Assembly: GCA_900752435.1 (NCBI GenBank)
Contig: CAADVD010000043.1
Location: forward strand, 25,956-89,955
Direction of reading: 5' to 3'
Origin: Oscillospiraceae bacterium
GTDB lineage: Bacteria > Bacillota > Clostridia > Oscillospirales > Ruminococcaceae
Length of the DNA: 64,000 bases
This document shows positions 42,890-50,683 of this stretch, one piece after another (the stretch's first letter is position 1; each line of letters begins with the position of its first letter). The notes under the pieces are model-generated. The model was not told the DNA's origin and searched no databases. It saw only the letters and a program-made list of their open reading frames with translations. The translations under genes and the position numbers were made by a program.

Positions 42890-44119
42890 GTGAAGTACGT
42901 AATCATTGGCAATTCCGCAGCCGCCATCGGCTGTGTGGAGGGCATCCGTCAAATTGATAAAGACGGCAAAATCACCATCATTTCCAACGAACCGCATCAC
43001 ACCTATTCCAGACCGCTGATTTCGTATCTGTTGTACGGCAAGACGGACGAACAGCGCATGAAATACCGTCCGGACAGCTTTTATGCCGACAACAACGTCG
43101 AAACCATGCTGGGACGCACCGTGAAAAAAATCAACACGGAACATCAAAAAGTCGTTTTGGATGACAACACCGTGGTTGGTTATGACCGTTTGATGGTGGC
43201 AACCGGCTCCAAACCGTTCATTCCGCCGATGGATGGACTGGATAAAGTGAAGCACAAATTTACCTTTATGACCTTGGACGATGCACATGCCTTGCAAAAG
43301 AAACTCAAACCATCCGCGAAAGTGCTGATTGTCGGCGCTGGTCTGATCGGCTTGAAGTGTGCAGAGGGCATTGCGGATAAAGTGGAAAGCATTACCGTGG
43401 TCGATTTGGCCGACCGCATTCTGCCGAGTATTTTGGACGAAACCGGCTCGGAAATCGTAAAATCCCACATCGAAGAAAAGGGAATCAAATTCATCCTGTC
43501 CGACAGCGTGAAGAAATTCACCTCCAGCAAAGCCGTGCTCAACAGCGGCGAAGAGGTGGAGTTTGACATTCTGGTGATTGCAGTTGGGGTACGTCCGAAT
43601 GTGGAACTGGTCAAAGAAATCGGCGGCGACGTCAACCGCGGCATTTTGACCGACAAGAACTGCAAAACCAGCATCAAACACATCTATGCGGCCGGTGACT
43701 GCACCGAAAGCTACGACATCACCACGGAACAGATGAAAATCATGGCGTTGCTGCCGAACGCTTACATGCAGGGTGAAACGGCTGGAATTCATATGGCTGG
43801 CGGGGAAAAGCCGTATGACAAGGCCATTCCGATGAACGCCATCGGCTTCTTTGGTCTGCACATCATCACAGCCGGCAGCTACGATGGGGAAGCCTATGTC
43901 ACTTCTGAGGGCAAGAACTATAAAAAGCTCGTCACGAAAGACGGCCTGCTGAAAGGATTTATCCTGATTGGCGCAGTGGAACGTGCTGGAATTTACACCT
44001 CGTTGATTCGTGAGCAAAAACCGCTCGATACCTTGGACTTTGAACTGATCAAAGAAAAACCGCAGCTTATGGCGTTCTCCAGAGCGGATCGCGACAAGTC
44101 GCTGGCACAAGCTCACTAG
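42890..44119 (+). CDS. NAD(P)/FAD-dependent oxidoreductase of the glutamate synthase cluster
   Basis: 409 residues, a rubredoxin-reductase/NADH-oxidase-like two-dinucleotide-fold flavoprotein. The FAD motif is VIIGNSAAAIG, the NAD(P) motif VLIVGAGLIGLKCAEG, and the second FAD motif IYAAGDCTE. It probably plays the part of GltD, delivering electrons from NAD(P)H. GTG start, 12 bp after the ferredoxin subunit gene, with TAGGAGGG upstream. Confidence 0.92.
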   Translation: MKYVIIGNSAAAIGCVEGIRQIDKDGKITIISNEPHHTYSRPLISYLLYGKTDEQRMKYRPDSFYADNNVETMLGRTVKKINTEHQKVVLDDNTVVGYDRLMVATGSKPFIPPMDGLDKVKHKFTFMTLDDAHALQKKLKPSAKVLIVGAGLIGLKCAEGIADKVESITVVDLADRILPSILDETGSEIVKSHIEEKGIKFILSDSVKKFTSSKAVLNSGEEVEFDILVIAVGVRPNVELVKEIGGDVNRGILTDKNCKTSIKHIYAAGDCTESYDITTEQMKIMALLPNAYMQGETAGIHMAGGEKPYDKAIPMNAIGFFGLHIITAGSYDGEAYVTSEGKNYKKLVTKDGLLKGFILIGAVERAGIYTSLIREQKPLDTLDFELIKEKPQLMAFSRADRDKSLAQAH

Positions 44120-44142
44120 TTTCAGGAAAGGAATGAAATGGT

Positions 44143-44865
44143 ATGACAATCGATGCAACGGGATTGCACTTTAAAACCCTGAACGATCGGGTGCGCGAAA
44201 CGGTTGAAAATAAAATCGTCATCAACAATTGTATCGGCCAGCGCTACATCGCAAGCGGCATGTCCGACAAGGAAATCATTATCAACGGCACACCGGGCAA
44301 TGCGCTGGGCGCTTACTTGAACGGCGTGACCCTGACCGTCAACGGCAACGCACAGGACGCGACCGGCGACACCATGAACGAAGGCGCGATTTACATTCAC
44401 GGTTCTTCCGGCGACGCGACCGGTTATGCGATGCGCGGCGGAAAAATTTTCGTCAAAGACAACGCAGGCTATCGTGCCGGTATCCACATGAAAGCGTACA
44501 AGGAAAAATTGCCGGTGCTCATCATCGGCGGCGTGGCTGGAAGCTTTTTGGGCGAATACCAGGCAGGCGGCGTGATTGTGGTGCTCGGCCTTTATGAAAA
44601 GAAGATTGAGGACAACTGCAACTTCTGTGCAACGGGTATGCACGGCGGAAAAATTTATCTGAGAACCAATAAGCTTCCGAAAAACCTGCCGAGCCAGGTG
44701 GTTGCAAAAGAAGCGGACGAAGAAGATTTGGCGGCCATTAAGGATTACATCACAGAATTTGGAAGCAAATTCAATTACGATACCGATAAAATTTTGGATC
44801 ATAAATTTTATGTTTTAACACCAAACTCACAAAATCCATACAAACAGCTTTATACGCGCAATTAA
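44143..44865 (+). CDS. glutamate synthase GXGXG-domain subunit
   Basis: 240 residues equal to the C-terminal beta-helix (GXGXG) domain of GltB, here a separate polypeptide as in archaea. Repeated Gly-rich turns appear in GTPGNALGAYLNGV, GNAQDATGDTMNEG and SSGDATGYAMRGG. The role is structural, completing the synthase complex. Fifth gene of the cluster, with AAAGGAA before the ATG. Confidence 0.93.
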   Translation: MTIDATGLHFKTLNDRVRETVENKIVINNCIGQRYIASGMSDKEIIINGTPGNALGAYLNGVTLTVNGNAQDATGDTMNEGAIYIHGSSGDATGYAMRGGKIFVKDNAGYRAGIHMKAYKEKLPVLIIGGVAGSFLGEYQAGGVIVVLGLYEKKIEDNCNFCATGMHGGKIYLRTNKLPKNLPSQVVAKEADEEDLAAIKDYITEFGSKFNYDTDKILDHKFYVLTPNSQNPYKQLYTRN

Positions 44866-44871
44866 ATGTAG

Positions 44872-45073
44872 TATAATAGAATCATGAGTTCAGCCTGCGT
44901 CTGCTGTACCGGCGGATGTAAGTTGTCAACAGATGGAGTTTTCCAATTGACCGGTGCTGCGGGAAAACGGAATCCGGAGAAGAACGGATGCGTTTTTCTG
45001 TGGCTCCGTTTTGTTGGTTTTTTGACGCTCTTTTGTGGAAACTCTTCACATAAGCATGGAAAGGACAGAAACG
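44872..45073 (+). promoter_or_regulatory. leader of the glutamine-synthetase-like gene with possible attenuator
   Basis: TATAAT at 44872-44877 (weak -35) could start a leader of about 190 nt. TCCGTTTT (45005-45012) can pair either with AACGGA (44983) or with AAAACGGA (44964), and a T-rich run TTGTTGGTTTTTT follows. These are mutually exclusive folds, as expected of an attenuator. Seen by eye only. Confidence 0.4.
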
Positions 45074-46393
45074 ATGAATCATACAGTCAATGAAGTTTTA
45101 CAGTTTGTGAGTGAAAACGATGTAAAATTTATTCGCTTGGTTTTTTGTGACATTTTTGGCGCCATGAAAAACATTGCGATTATGGCAACAGAACTCCCGC
45201 GTGCGTTTGAGCGCGGCGTATCCTTCGATGTTTCCAGCGTCAAGGGATTCAATGGAATCGGCGAACCGGATTTGTATCTGCATCCCGATCCAGCGACCAT
45301 GGCCATTTTGCCATGGCGTCCTCAGCAGGGGCGAGTGATCCGCTTTTTCTGCGATATCAAGTATGCGGATGGCCGCGTATTTGACTACAGCGTGCGCAAC
45401 GTGCTGGTGAATGCGGTGTCACAGGCGGCGAAAATGGGATATGTTTGTAAGGTTGGTTCCGAATGCGAGTTTTATTTGTTTGAGTGCGATGAAAAAGGCC
45501 GCCCGACCAAGATTCCGCACGATTATGCCGGTTATCTGGATGTAGCGCCGCTGGATAAAGGCGAAAACGTGCGCCGCGATATTTGCTTGACGCTGGAAGA
45601 GATGGGGACAATGGTGCAGAGTTCTCATCATGAAAGCGGAAATGGTCAAAATGAAATTGATTTTGCCTACACGGACGCGCTGACTGCCGCGGATGATTTG
45701 ATTACCTTTAAAAGTGTGGTGCGCACCATCGCTTCGCTTAACGGGCTGTTTGCAAGCTTTATGCCGAAGCCTTGTGAAGATCAGAGCGGAAGCGGTTATC
45801 ACATCAACATGTCGCTGGCGAAAAACGGTTCCAATATTTTTGTCAATGACAAACATGCGCATTCAAGCGAAGCGGAAAGCTTCATTGCTGGTATTTTGAA
45901 TCGGATTCCGGAAATTACAGTGTTCTTGAATCCTCTGACGAATTCCTATCATCGCATCGGCACATTTGAAGCGCCAAAGTACATTTCCTGGTCGCACTAC
46001 AATTGCTTTCCGTTGATTCACATTCCGGACGCTACCGGCGAGTATGCGCGAATGGAACTGCGTTCGGCCGATCCGGCATGCAACCCCTATTTGGCATTTG
46101 CCTTGCTGCTGTATGCTGGTTTGGAAGGAATTGAACAGGGATTGCCGTTATCTGAACCGACGGACATCAATTTGCTGACAGCGGATGAAGAAACGCTCAA
46201 GAAATTCATTCAGATTCCGGAGAATCTGGGCGACGCAATCTGTGCGGCGGAGCGGAGTGCCTTTGTACACCGTGTACTGCCGGAGAATTTGCTCCATGCT
46301 TACCTGACAGAGAAAAAGGCGGAGTGGGAGGCGTACACCCAAGTCTTGGACAAAGGAGAATTTGAGCAGCAGCGCTATTTCGCAAATGTCTGA
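45074..46393 (+). CDS. glutamine synthetase-like protein (type I family, arginine-depleted active site)
   Basis: 439 residues with the GSI fold. Metal/substrate residues are present: Glu pair in GSECEFYLF, HHESGNGQNEID, and His in GSGYHINMS. In the C-terminal active-site strip, where GSI normally reads NRS-x3-IRIP, this protein has NCFPLIHIP, replacing the two arginines by Cys and His; NSYKR is NSYHR. RMELRSADP is kept. It may therefore not make glutamine, and may use another substrate or act as a sensor. Encoded between the glt cluster and the ANTAR gene. Confidence 0.85.
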   Translation: MNHTVNEVLQFVSENDVKFIRLVFCDIFGAMKNIAIMATELPRAFERGVSFDVSSVKGFNGIGEPDLYLHPDPATMAILPWRPQQGRVIRFFCDIKYADGRVFDYSVRNVLVNAVSQAAKMGYVCKVGSECEFYLFECDEKGRPTKIPHDYAGYLDVAPLDKGENVRRDICLTLEEMGTMVQSSHHESGNGQNEIDFAYTDALTAADDLITFKSVVRTIASLNGLFASFMPKPCEDQSGSGYHINMSLAKNGSNIFVNDKHAHSSEAESFIAGILNRIPEITVFLNPLTNSYHRIGTFEAPKYISWSHYNCFPLIHIPDATGEYARMELRSADPACNPYLAFALLLYAGLEGIEQGLPLSEPTDINLLTADEETLKKFIQIPENLGDAICAAERSAFVHRVLPENLLHAYLTEKKAEWEAYTQVLDKGEFEQQRYFANV

Positions 46394-46443
46394 ACGATGG
46401 CGTTCAATTGTGACAGGAACTAGCGTGTGAAGGGTGGTGCAGT

Positions 46444-47013
46444 ATGGAATCTGTACTTTTAGTATCGAGTACCAGCAAGGGCGCTGATTCATTGACCATG
46501 CTGTTAAAATCAAACGGGTATGCCCAAATATTGCCGGTGGCGAGCGGTGCGGAAGCACGGCGAATGGCCGCGCAGGGCAACTATGGTTTGGTGGTCATCA
46601 ACGCGCCTCTTTCTGATGAATTCGGCCGGGAGCTTGCCACGTCGTTGACGGAGACAACATCGGCCAGTGTGGTTTTAATTGTAAAAAATGAAGTGGCGGA
46701 CGATATTTCCGCAAAAGTTGAAAATTATGGTGTTCTGGTGGTGGGCAAACCGCTCAGCCGTCCGTTTTTTTATCAGACCTTGAAATTGGCCGCCGCGTCC
46801 AGACGGCGCATGCTGGGACTGCAAAAGGAAAACCAGAAACTGCAAAATAAAATCGAAGAAATCCGCCTGATTGACCGCGCAAAATGTCTGATTATTGAAA
46901 ATTTGGGCATGTCCGAACCGCAGGCACACCGCTACATCGAGAAAAAGGCAATGGACAGCCGTGTGACCAGACGGGAAATTGCGCAGGAGATTTTGGATCA
47001 ATACGAAGTATAA
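46444..47013 (+). CDS. ANTAR-domain protein with degenerate receiver
   Basis: 189 residues. Residues 1-115 have a response-regulator fold but lack the N-terminal acidic pair, and have Asn (about 53, VVINAPLSDEFG) where the phosphorylated Asp should be; the Lys in VGKPLS remains. A coiled-coil (about 115-140) leads to a C-terminal ANTAR RNA-binding domain with LIIENLGMSEPQAHRYIEKK and RREIAQEIL. ANTAR proteins antiterminate transcription by binding leader RNA, often of nitrogen genes. The likely targets are the glnN, amt and glt leaders of this island. Confidence 0.92.
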   Translation: MESVLLVSSTSKGADSLTMLLKSNGYAQILPVASGAEARRMAAQGNYGLVVINAPLSDEFGRELATSLTETTSASVVLIVKNEVADDISAKVENYGVLVVGKPLSRPFFYQTLKLAAASRRRMLGLQKENQKLQNKIEEIRLIDRAKCLIIENLGMSEPQAHRYIEKKAMDSRVTRREIAQEILDQYEV

Positions 47014-47053
47014 GTTGCAAGTTGCAAATTGTAAATTGTAAATTGCAAATTAC
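47012..47053 (+). repeat. heptamer tandem repeat at the ANTAR gene stop, copy 2
   Basis: Six 7-bp units (AAGTTGC twice, AAATTGT twice, AAATTGC, AAATTAC) starting inside the stop codon and ending directly at the dapF ribosome-binding site. Confidence 0.88.
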
Positions 47054-47065
47054 GGGAGGTTTGAC

Positions 47066-47923
47066 ATGGAGTTATCATTTACGAAAATGCATGGGTGCGG
47101 TAATGATTATATCTATTTCAACTGCTTTGAGCAGGAGATTGCCAATCCGGAGCAATTGAGCATTGCGGTGTCTGACCGTCATTTTGGAATCGGCGGGGAC
47201 GGCATTGTGCTGATTTGCCCGTCCGAGGTGGCTGACGCGAAAATGCGCATGTTCAACATCGACGGCAGTGAGGGAAAAATGTGCGGCAACGCCATTCGCT
47301 GTGTCGGCAAATATTTGAGCGACCATGGTATGGTGCAGAAAGACCGATTGGACATTGAAACCTTGAGCGGCATCAAGCATTTGGTGCTGTACAAAGGGGA
47401 AGACGGTCTTGTGGAAAAAGTCCGCGTGGATATGGGTAAGGCGGAGCTGGTTCCAGCTAAGATTCCAGTGAAGTTTGACGGTGACCGTGCGATTGACGTA
47501 CCGCTGACGGTGGACGGACAGACGTACCAAGTAAGCTGTGTGTCCATGGGCAATCCGCACTGCGTGCTGTTTGTGGATGATGTGGACTCCTTGGAGCTGG
47601 AGAAAATCGGCCCTTCCTTTGAAAATCACGAGCGGTTTCCCGACCGCATCAATACCGAATTTATCCGCCGCATCGATGAAACAACCCTGCAAATGCGCGT
47701 TTGGGAACGCGGCAGCGGTGAAACATGGGCGTGCGGAACCGGTACCTGCGCGGCTGTGGTAGCCGCCTGTGAAAACGGTTTTTGCCCGAAGGGACAGGAC
47801 GTTCTCGTGCATCTGCGCGGCGGCGACCTCATCATCAACTATACCGATGAGACGGTGTACATGACCGGCAGTGCAACCAGCGTATTTGATGGCACGATTG
47901 ACATGCCAAGCTGTAAGTTGTAA
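47066..47923 (+). CDS. dapF: diaminopimelate epimerase
   Basis: Converts LL- to meso-diaminopimelate for lysine and peptidoglycan. 285 residues; the two catalytic cysteines are in GKMCGNAIRC and WACGTGTCA, and KMHGCGNDYIYF is the N-terminal signature. GGGAGG lies 7 nt before the ATG. The last codons are part of a heptamer repeat. Functionally linked to dapL at 50.7 kb. Confidence 0.96.
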   Translation: MELSFTKMHGCGNDYIYFNCFEQEIANPEQLSIAVSDRHFGIGGDGIVLICPSEVADAKMRMFNIDGSEGKMCGNAIRCVGKYLSDHGMVQKDRLDIETLSGIKHLVLYKGEDGLVEKVRVDMGKAELVPAKIPVKFDGDRAIDVPLTVDGQTYQVSCVSMGNPHCVLFVDDVDSLELEKIGPSFENHERFPDRINTEFIRRIDETTLQMRVWERGSGETWACGTGTCAAVVAACENGFCPKGQDVLVHLRGGDLIINYTDETVYMTGSATSVFDGTIDMPSCKL

Positions 47924-47939
47924 GTTGCAAATGGCAAGT
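47912..47939 (+). repeat. heptamer tandem repeat across the dapF stop
   Basis: TGTAAGT TGTAAGT TGCAAAT GGCAAGT: four 7-bp units covering the last three codons and the stop of dapF. The first two units each contain TAA, 7 nt apart. Confidence 0.8.
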
Positions 47940-47995
47940 TGTGGGGAACAGTTTCTTTGCGCATTTACGGACAGTTGGCGCGCATCGGCAGAATC

Positions 47996-48079
47996 CCCTT
48001 TCACTATCCCCTCAAAAACGGCGAAAAGTTGCACGGTAACGTGCAACTTTCCGGCAGAGTTCATAAAAATTTTACATTG
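47996..48079 (-). repeat. 84-bp dispersed palindromic element, copy B
   Basis: Read on the minus strand: hairpin AAGTTGCACG-N4-CGTGCAACTT then the tail GAGGGGATAGTGAAAGGG. Same length and layout as copies A and C. It sits between dapF and pyrG, flanked by inverted heptamer repeats. Confidence 0.88.
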
Positions 48080-48162
48080 AAACCTAAATTGGCGGTAAAT
48101 GAAAAAGCAGTAACCCCAGATCAACTCATTTCCGTTTTCCGCCAAACTAAAATAGGATATCA

Positions 48163-48190
48163 TTTGCAATTTGCAATTTGCAATTTGCAA
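48163..48190 (+). repeat. TTTGCAA heptamer tandem repeat before pyrG
   Basis: Four exact copies of TTTGCAA, the reverse complement of the TTGCAAA units at 8991. They run into the pyrG ribosome-binding site. Confidence 0.9.
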
Positions 48191-48211
48191 TTTACGCGGA
48201 GGTTATTGTTT

Positions 48212-49807
48212 ATGACAAAATATATTTTTGTGACAGGCGGCGTGGTTTCCGGCTTGGGCAAAGGGATTACGGCGGCGTCGCTGGGACGTGTGCTGAAAAC
48301 CAGAGGGCTGAAGGTCATGGCGCAGAAGCTGGACCCGTACATCAACGTAGACCCGGGTACGATGAGCCCGTACCAGCACGGGGAAGTGTACGTTACGGAC
48401 GACGGTGCGGAAACCGACTTGGACTTGGGGCATTATGAACGCTTTATCGATGAAGATTTGAACAAGTTTTCCAATTTGACAACCGGTAAAGTGTACTGGA
48501 ATGTGCTGACCAAAGAGCGCAACGGCGAATACCTTGGACAAACCGTGCAGGTGATTCCGCACATCACCAACGAAATCAAGAGCTTTATCTATTCCGTCGG
48601 CGAAAAGTCCAAAGCGGATGTGGTCATTACGGAAATCGGCGGTACGGTCGGCGACATCGAAAGCCAGCCGTTCTTGGAAGCCATTCGTCAGGTTTCGCTC
48701 GAAGTGGGAAGAGAAAACTGCATCTTTATGCACGTCACGCTTGTTCCGTACATCAAAAGCTCCGGTGAGCACAAATCCAAGCCGACTCAGCATTCGGTCA
48801 AAGAGCTGCGCAGCTTGGGCATCATTCCCGACATCATCGTCTGCCGCTGTGATGAGCCGATTGACGACGACATCAAGCGCAAAATCGCGCTGTTCTGCAA
48901 CGTGAAACCGGACTGCGTGATTGAGAATCTGACGATGCCGGTGCTGTATCAGGCGCCAATGATGCTGGAAGAAAGCCATCTGTCCGACATTGTTTGCCGC
49001 GAACTGCATATGGATTGTCCGCCGGCCGATTTGAGCGAATGGACGGCTATGCTCGACCGCATCGATAAGCGTGCGCAGAATGTGACCATCGCTTTGGTCG
49101 GCAAGTATGTCAAACTGCACGACGCATATCTGTCTGTGGTGGAAGCGTTAGCACACGCCGGTTATGAGAACGGCACCAACGTGGACATCAAATGGATTGA
49201 AGCGGAGGATGTGACCGACCAAAGTGCGGCGGAGCTGTTGGGCGGCTGCGACGGTATTTTGGTACCGGGCGGCTTCGGTGATCGCGGCATTGAGGGGAAA
49301 ATCAGTGCGGCAAAATATGCGCGGGAACACAATGTGCCGTATTTGGGCATTTGCTTGGGAATGCAGATTGCGGTCATCGAATATGCGCGCAACGTCCTGC
49401 GCATGGATACGGCCAATTCCAGTGAATTTGTGCCGGGCGGACAGTACTCCGTCATTGACTTGATGCCGGATCAGCAGGGCAATCTGCCAAAGGGTGGCAC
49501 GATGCGTTTGGGTGCGTATCCGTGTAAGATTGCACCGGATTCCATCATGTCCGAAGCGTATGGCGAGGAGCAGATTTCCGAACGCCATCGTCATCGCTAT
49601 GAGTTCAACAATGAATTCCGTACCCGTTTTGAGGAAAACGGCATGCGCATCACCGGTACTTCGCCGGACGGCCGTTTGGTGGAAGCTGTGGAAATTCCGG
49701 CCAACCGCTTCTTTATCGGGGTGCAGTATCATCCGGAATTCAAGAGCCGTCCGAACCATGCGCATCCGCTTTTCCGCGAATTTGTGAAGCATGCTTTGAA
49801 TGCTTAA
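48212..49807 (+). CDS. pyrG: CTP synthase
   Basis: Aminates UTP to CTP with glutamine. 531 residues: N-terminal synthetase with the P-loop GGVVSGLGKGITAASLG, and from about residue 290 a class I glutaminase with the nucleophile Cys in LGICLGMQ and the late His-Glu in VQYHPEFKSRP. The frame is open 91 codons upstream through the repeats; ATG 48212 with GCGGAGG is the right start. Its stop lies in the first of three 19-bp tandem repeats. Confidence 0.97.
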   Translation: MTKYIFVTGGVVSGLGKGITAASLGRVLKTRGLKVMAQKLDPYINVDPGTMSPYQHGEVYVTDDGAETDLDLGHYERFIDEDLNKFSNLTTGKVYWNVLTKERNGEYLGQTVQVIPHITNEIKSFIYSVGEKSKADVVITEIGGTVGDIESQPFLEAIRQVSLEVGRENCIFMHVTLVPYIKSSGEHKSKPTQHSVKELRSLGIIPDIIVCRCDEPIDDDIKRKIALFCNVKPDCVIENLTMPVLYQAPMMLEESHLSDIVCRELHMDCPPADLSEWTAMLDRIDKRAQNVTIALVGKYVKLHDAYLSVVEALAHAGYENGTNVDIKWIEAEDVTDQSAAELLGGCDGILVPGGFGDRGIEGKISAAKYAREHNVPYLGICLGMQIAVIEYARNVLRMDTANSSEFVPGGQYSVIDLMPDQQGNLPKGGTMRLGAYPCKIAPDSIMSEAYGEEQISERHRHRYEFNNEFRTRFEENGMRITGTSPDGRLVEAVEIPANRFFIGVQYHPEFKSRPNHAHPLFREFVKHALNA

Positions 49808-49846
49808 GCATTCTTTAAATGCTTAGGAATTCTTTGAATGCTTAAA
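49790..49846 (+). repeat. three 19-bp tandem repeats at the pyrG stop
   Basis: Units at 49790-49808, 49809-49827 and 49828-49846, each a variant of CATTCTTTGAATGCTTAAG. The pyrG stop TAA (49805) recurs as TAG (49824) and TAA (49843); since 19 is 1 mod 3, all three frames are closed. Confidence 0.88.
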
Positions 49847-49882
49847 CAGAACAGCCTTGCATCCGTTGGAGGGACAGCATTG

Positions 49883-50611
49883 ATGAGGGATTATAAAATA
49901 GAATTGGAAAACCGCGTGTACTTCATCCGCAACCTGCTGGCCAGAACCGGCGCGAAAGGGATTGTGTACGGCAACAGCGGCGGAAAGGACAGCACGCTGA
50001 CCGGTATTTTGTGCAAAACAGCCTGTGAGAATACGGTGGGGGTCATCATGCCCTGTCAGTCCAAGCGCAATTTCAACGAGGACATGGAAGATGCCCGCGC
50101 CATTGCCAAGCAGTATCACATCAAAACCTTGACCGTGGATCTCACTAAGGCCAAAGAGGTTTTGTGCGACAACATTTCGCCGCTTCTGCGCACCACCAGT
50201 CAGGCGAAATCGAACATCGCACCGCGCCTGCGCATGACCACGCTTTACACCATTGCACAGAGCTTGGACGGGCTGGTCTGTGGCACGGGCAATTACAGCG
50301 AGCGCTATATGGGCTACTTCACCAAATGGGGTGACGGCGGCTACGACTTCAATCCGATTGCCGATTTGACGGTAACGGAGGTGTACGAGTTTTTGGAGTA
50401 CCTGCATGTACCCCAGCGCATCATCAAAAAAGCACCGTCCGCCGGACTGTTTGACGGCCAGACGGACGAGGAGGAATTGGGCATTACCTATTCCCAGCTG
50501 GACGATTACATTTTGAAAAACAACGGGTCGTCGGTGACCATCTCGCGCATTGCAGTGGCACACAAAAAGACCGAGCACAAGCGCAAAATGCCAATCTCCT
50601 ATGGATTCTAG
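49883..50611 (+). CDS. nadE: NAD+ synthase, ammonia-dependent type
   Basis: 242 residues, a single synthetase domain with the P-loop VYGNSGGKDSTL and LVCGTGNYSERYMGYFTKWGDGGYD-type region (split: GTGNYSERYM, KWGDGGYDFNP). It lacks the nitrilase domain of the 10-kb NadE, so it would use free ammonia. The ATG 49883 has GGAGGG upstream; the frame also opens at 49838 without a site. Lies between pyrG and dapL. Confidence 0.92.
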   Translation: MRDYKIELENRVYFIRNLLARTGAKGIVYGNSGGKDSTLTGILCKTACENTVGVIMPCQSKRNFNEDMEDARAIAKQYHIKTLTVDLTKAKEVLCDNISPLLRTTSQAKSNIAPRLRMTTLYTIAQSLDGLVCGTGNYSERYMGYFTKWGDGGYDFNPIADLTVTEVYEFLEYLHVPQRIIKKAPSAGLFDGQTDEEELGITYSQLDDYILKNNGSSVTISRIAVAHKKTEHKRKMPISYGF

Positions 50612-50650
50612 GAAGCCATCTGGATTCTAGAAATCCATTTGGATTTTAAC
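50602..50650 (+). repeat. 19-bp tandem repeats at the second nadE stop
   Basis: Units TGGATTCTAGGAAGCCATC (50602-50620), TGGATTCTAGAAATCCATT (50621-50639) and a partial TGGATTTTAAC (50640-50650). Stops TAG 50609, TAG 50628 and TAA 50647 again fall in all three frames. Confidence 0.88.
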
Positions 50651-50683
50651 AGGAATAAACGACAGTCAAAGGAGTTTACCACT

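Noticed and set aside
44884..45093. 69-codon frame with four Cys in the gap before the GS-like gene
   Set aside because: No ribosome-binding site, overlaps the real start at 45074, and lies in a region better explained as an RNA leader.
47075..48190. 371-codon minus-strand frame covering dapF and the 84-bp element copy B
   Set aside because: Mostly antisense to dapF. Its N-terminal part is only the translated repeat, so it is not called as a gene.
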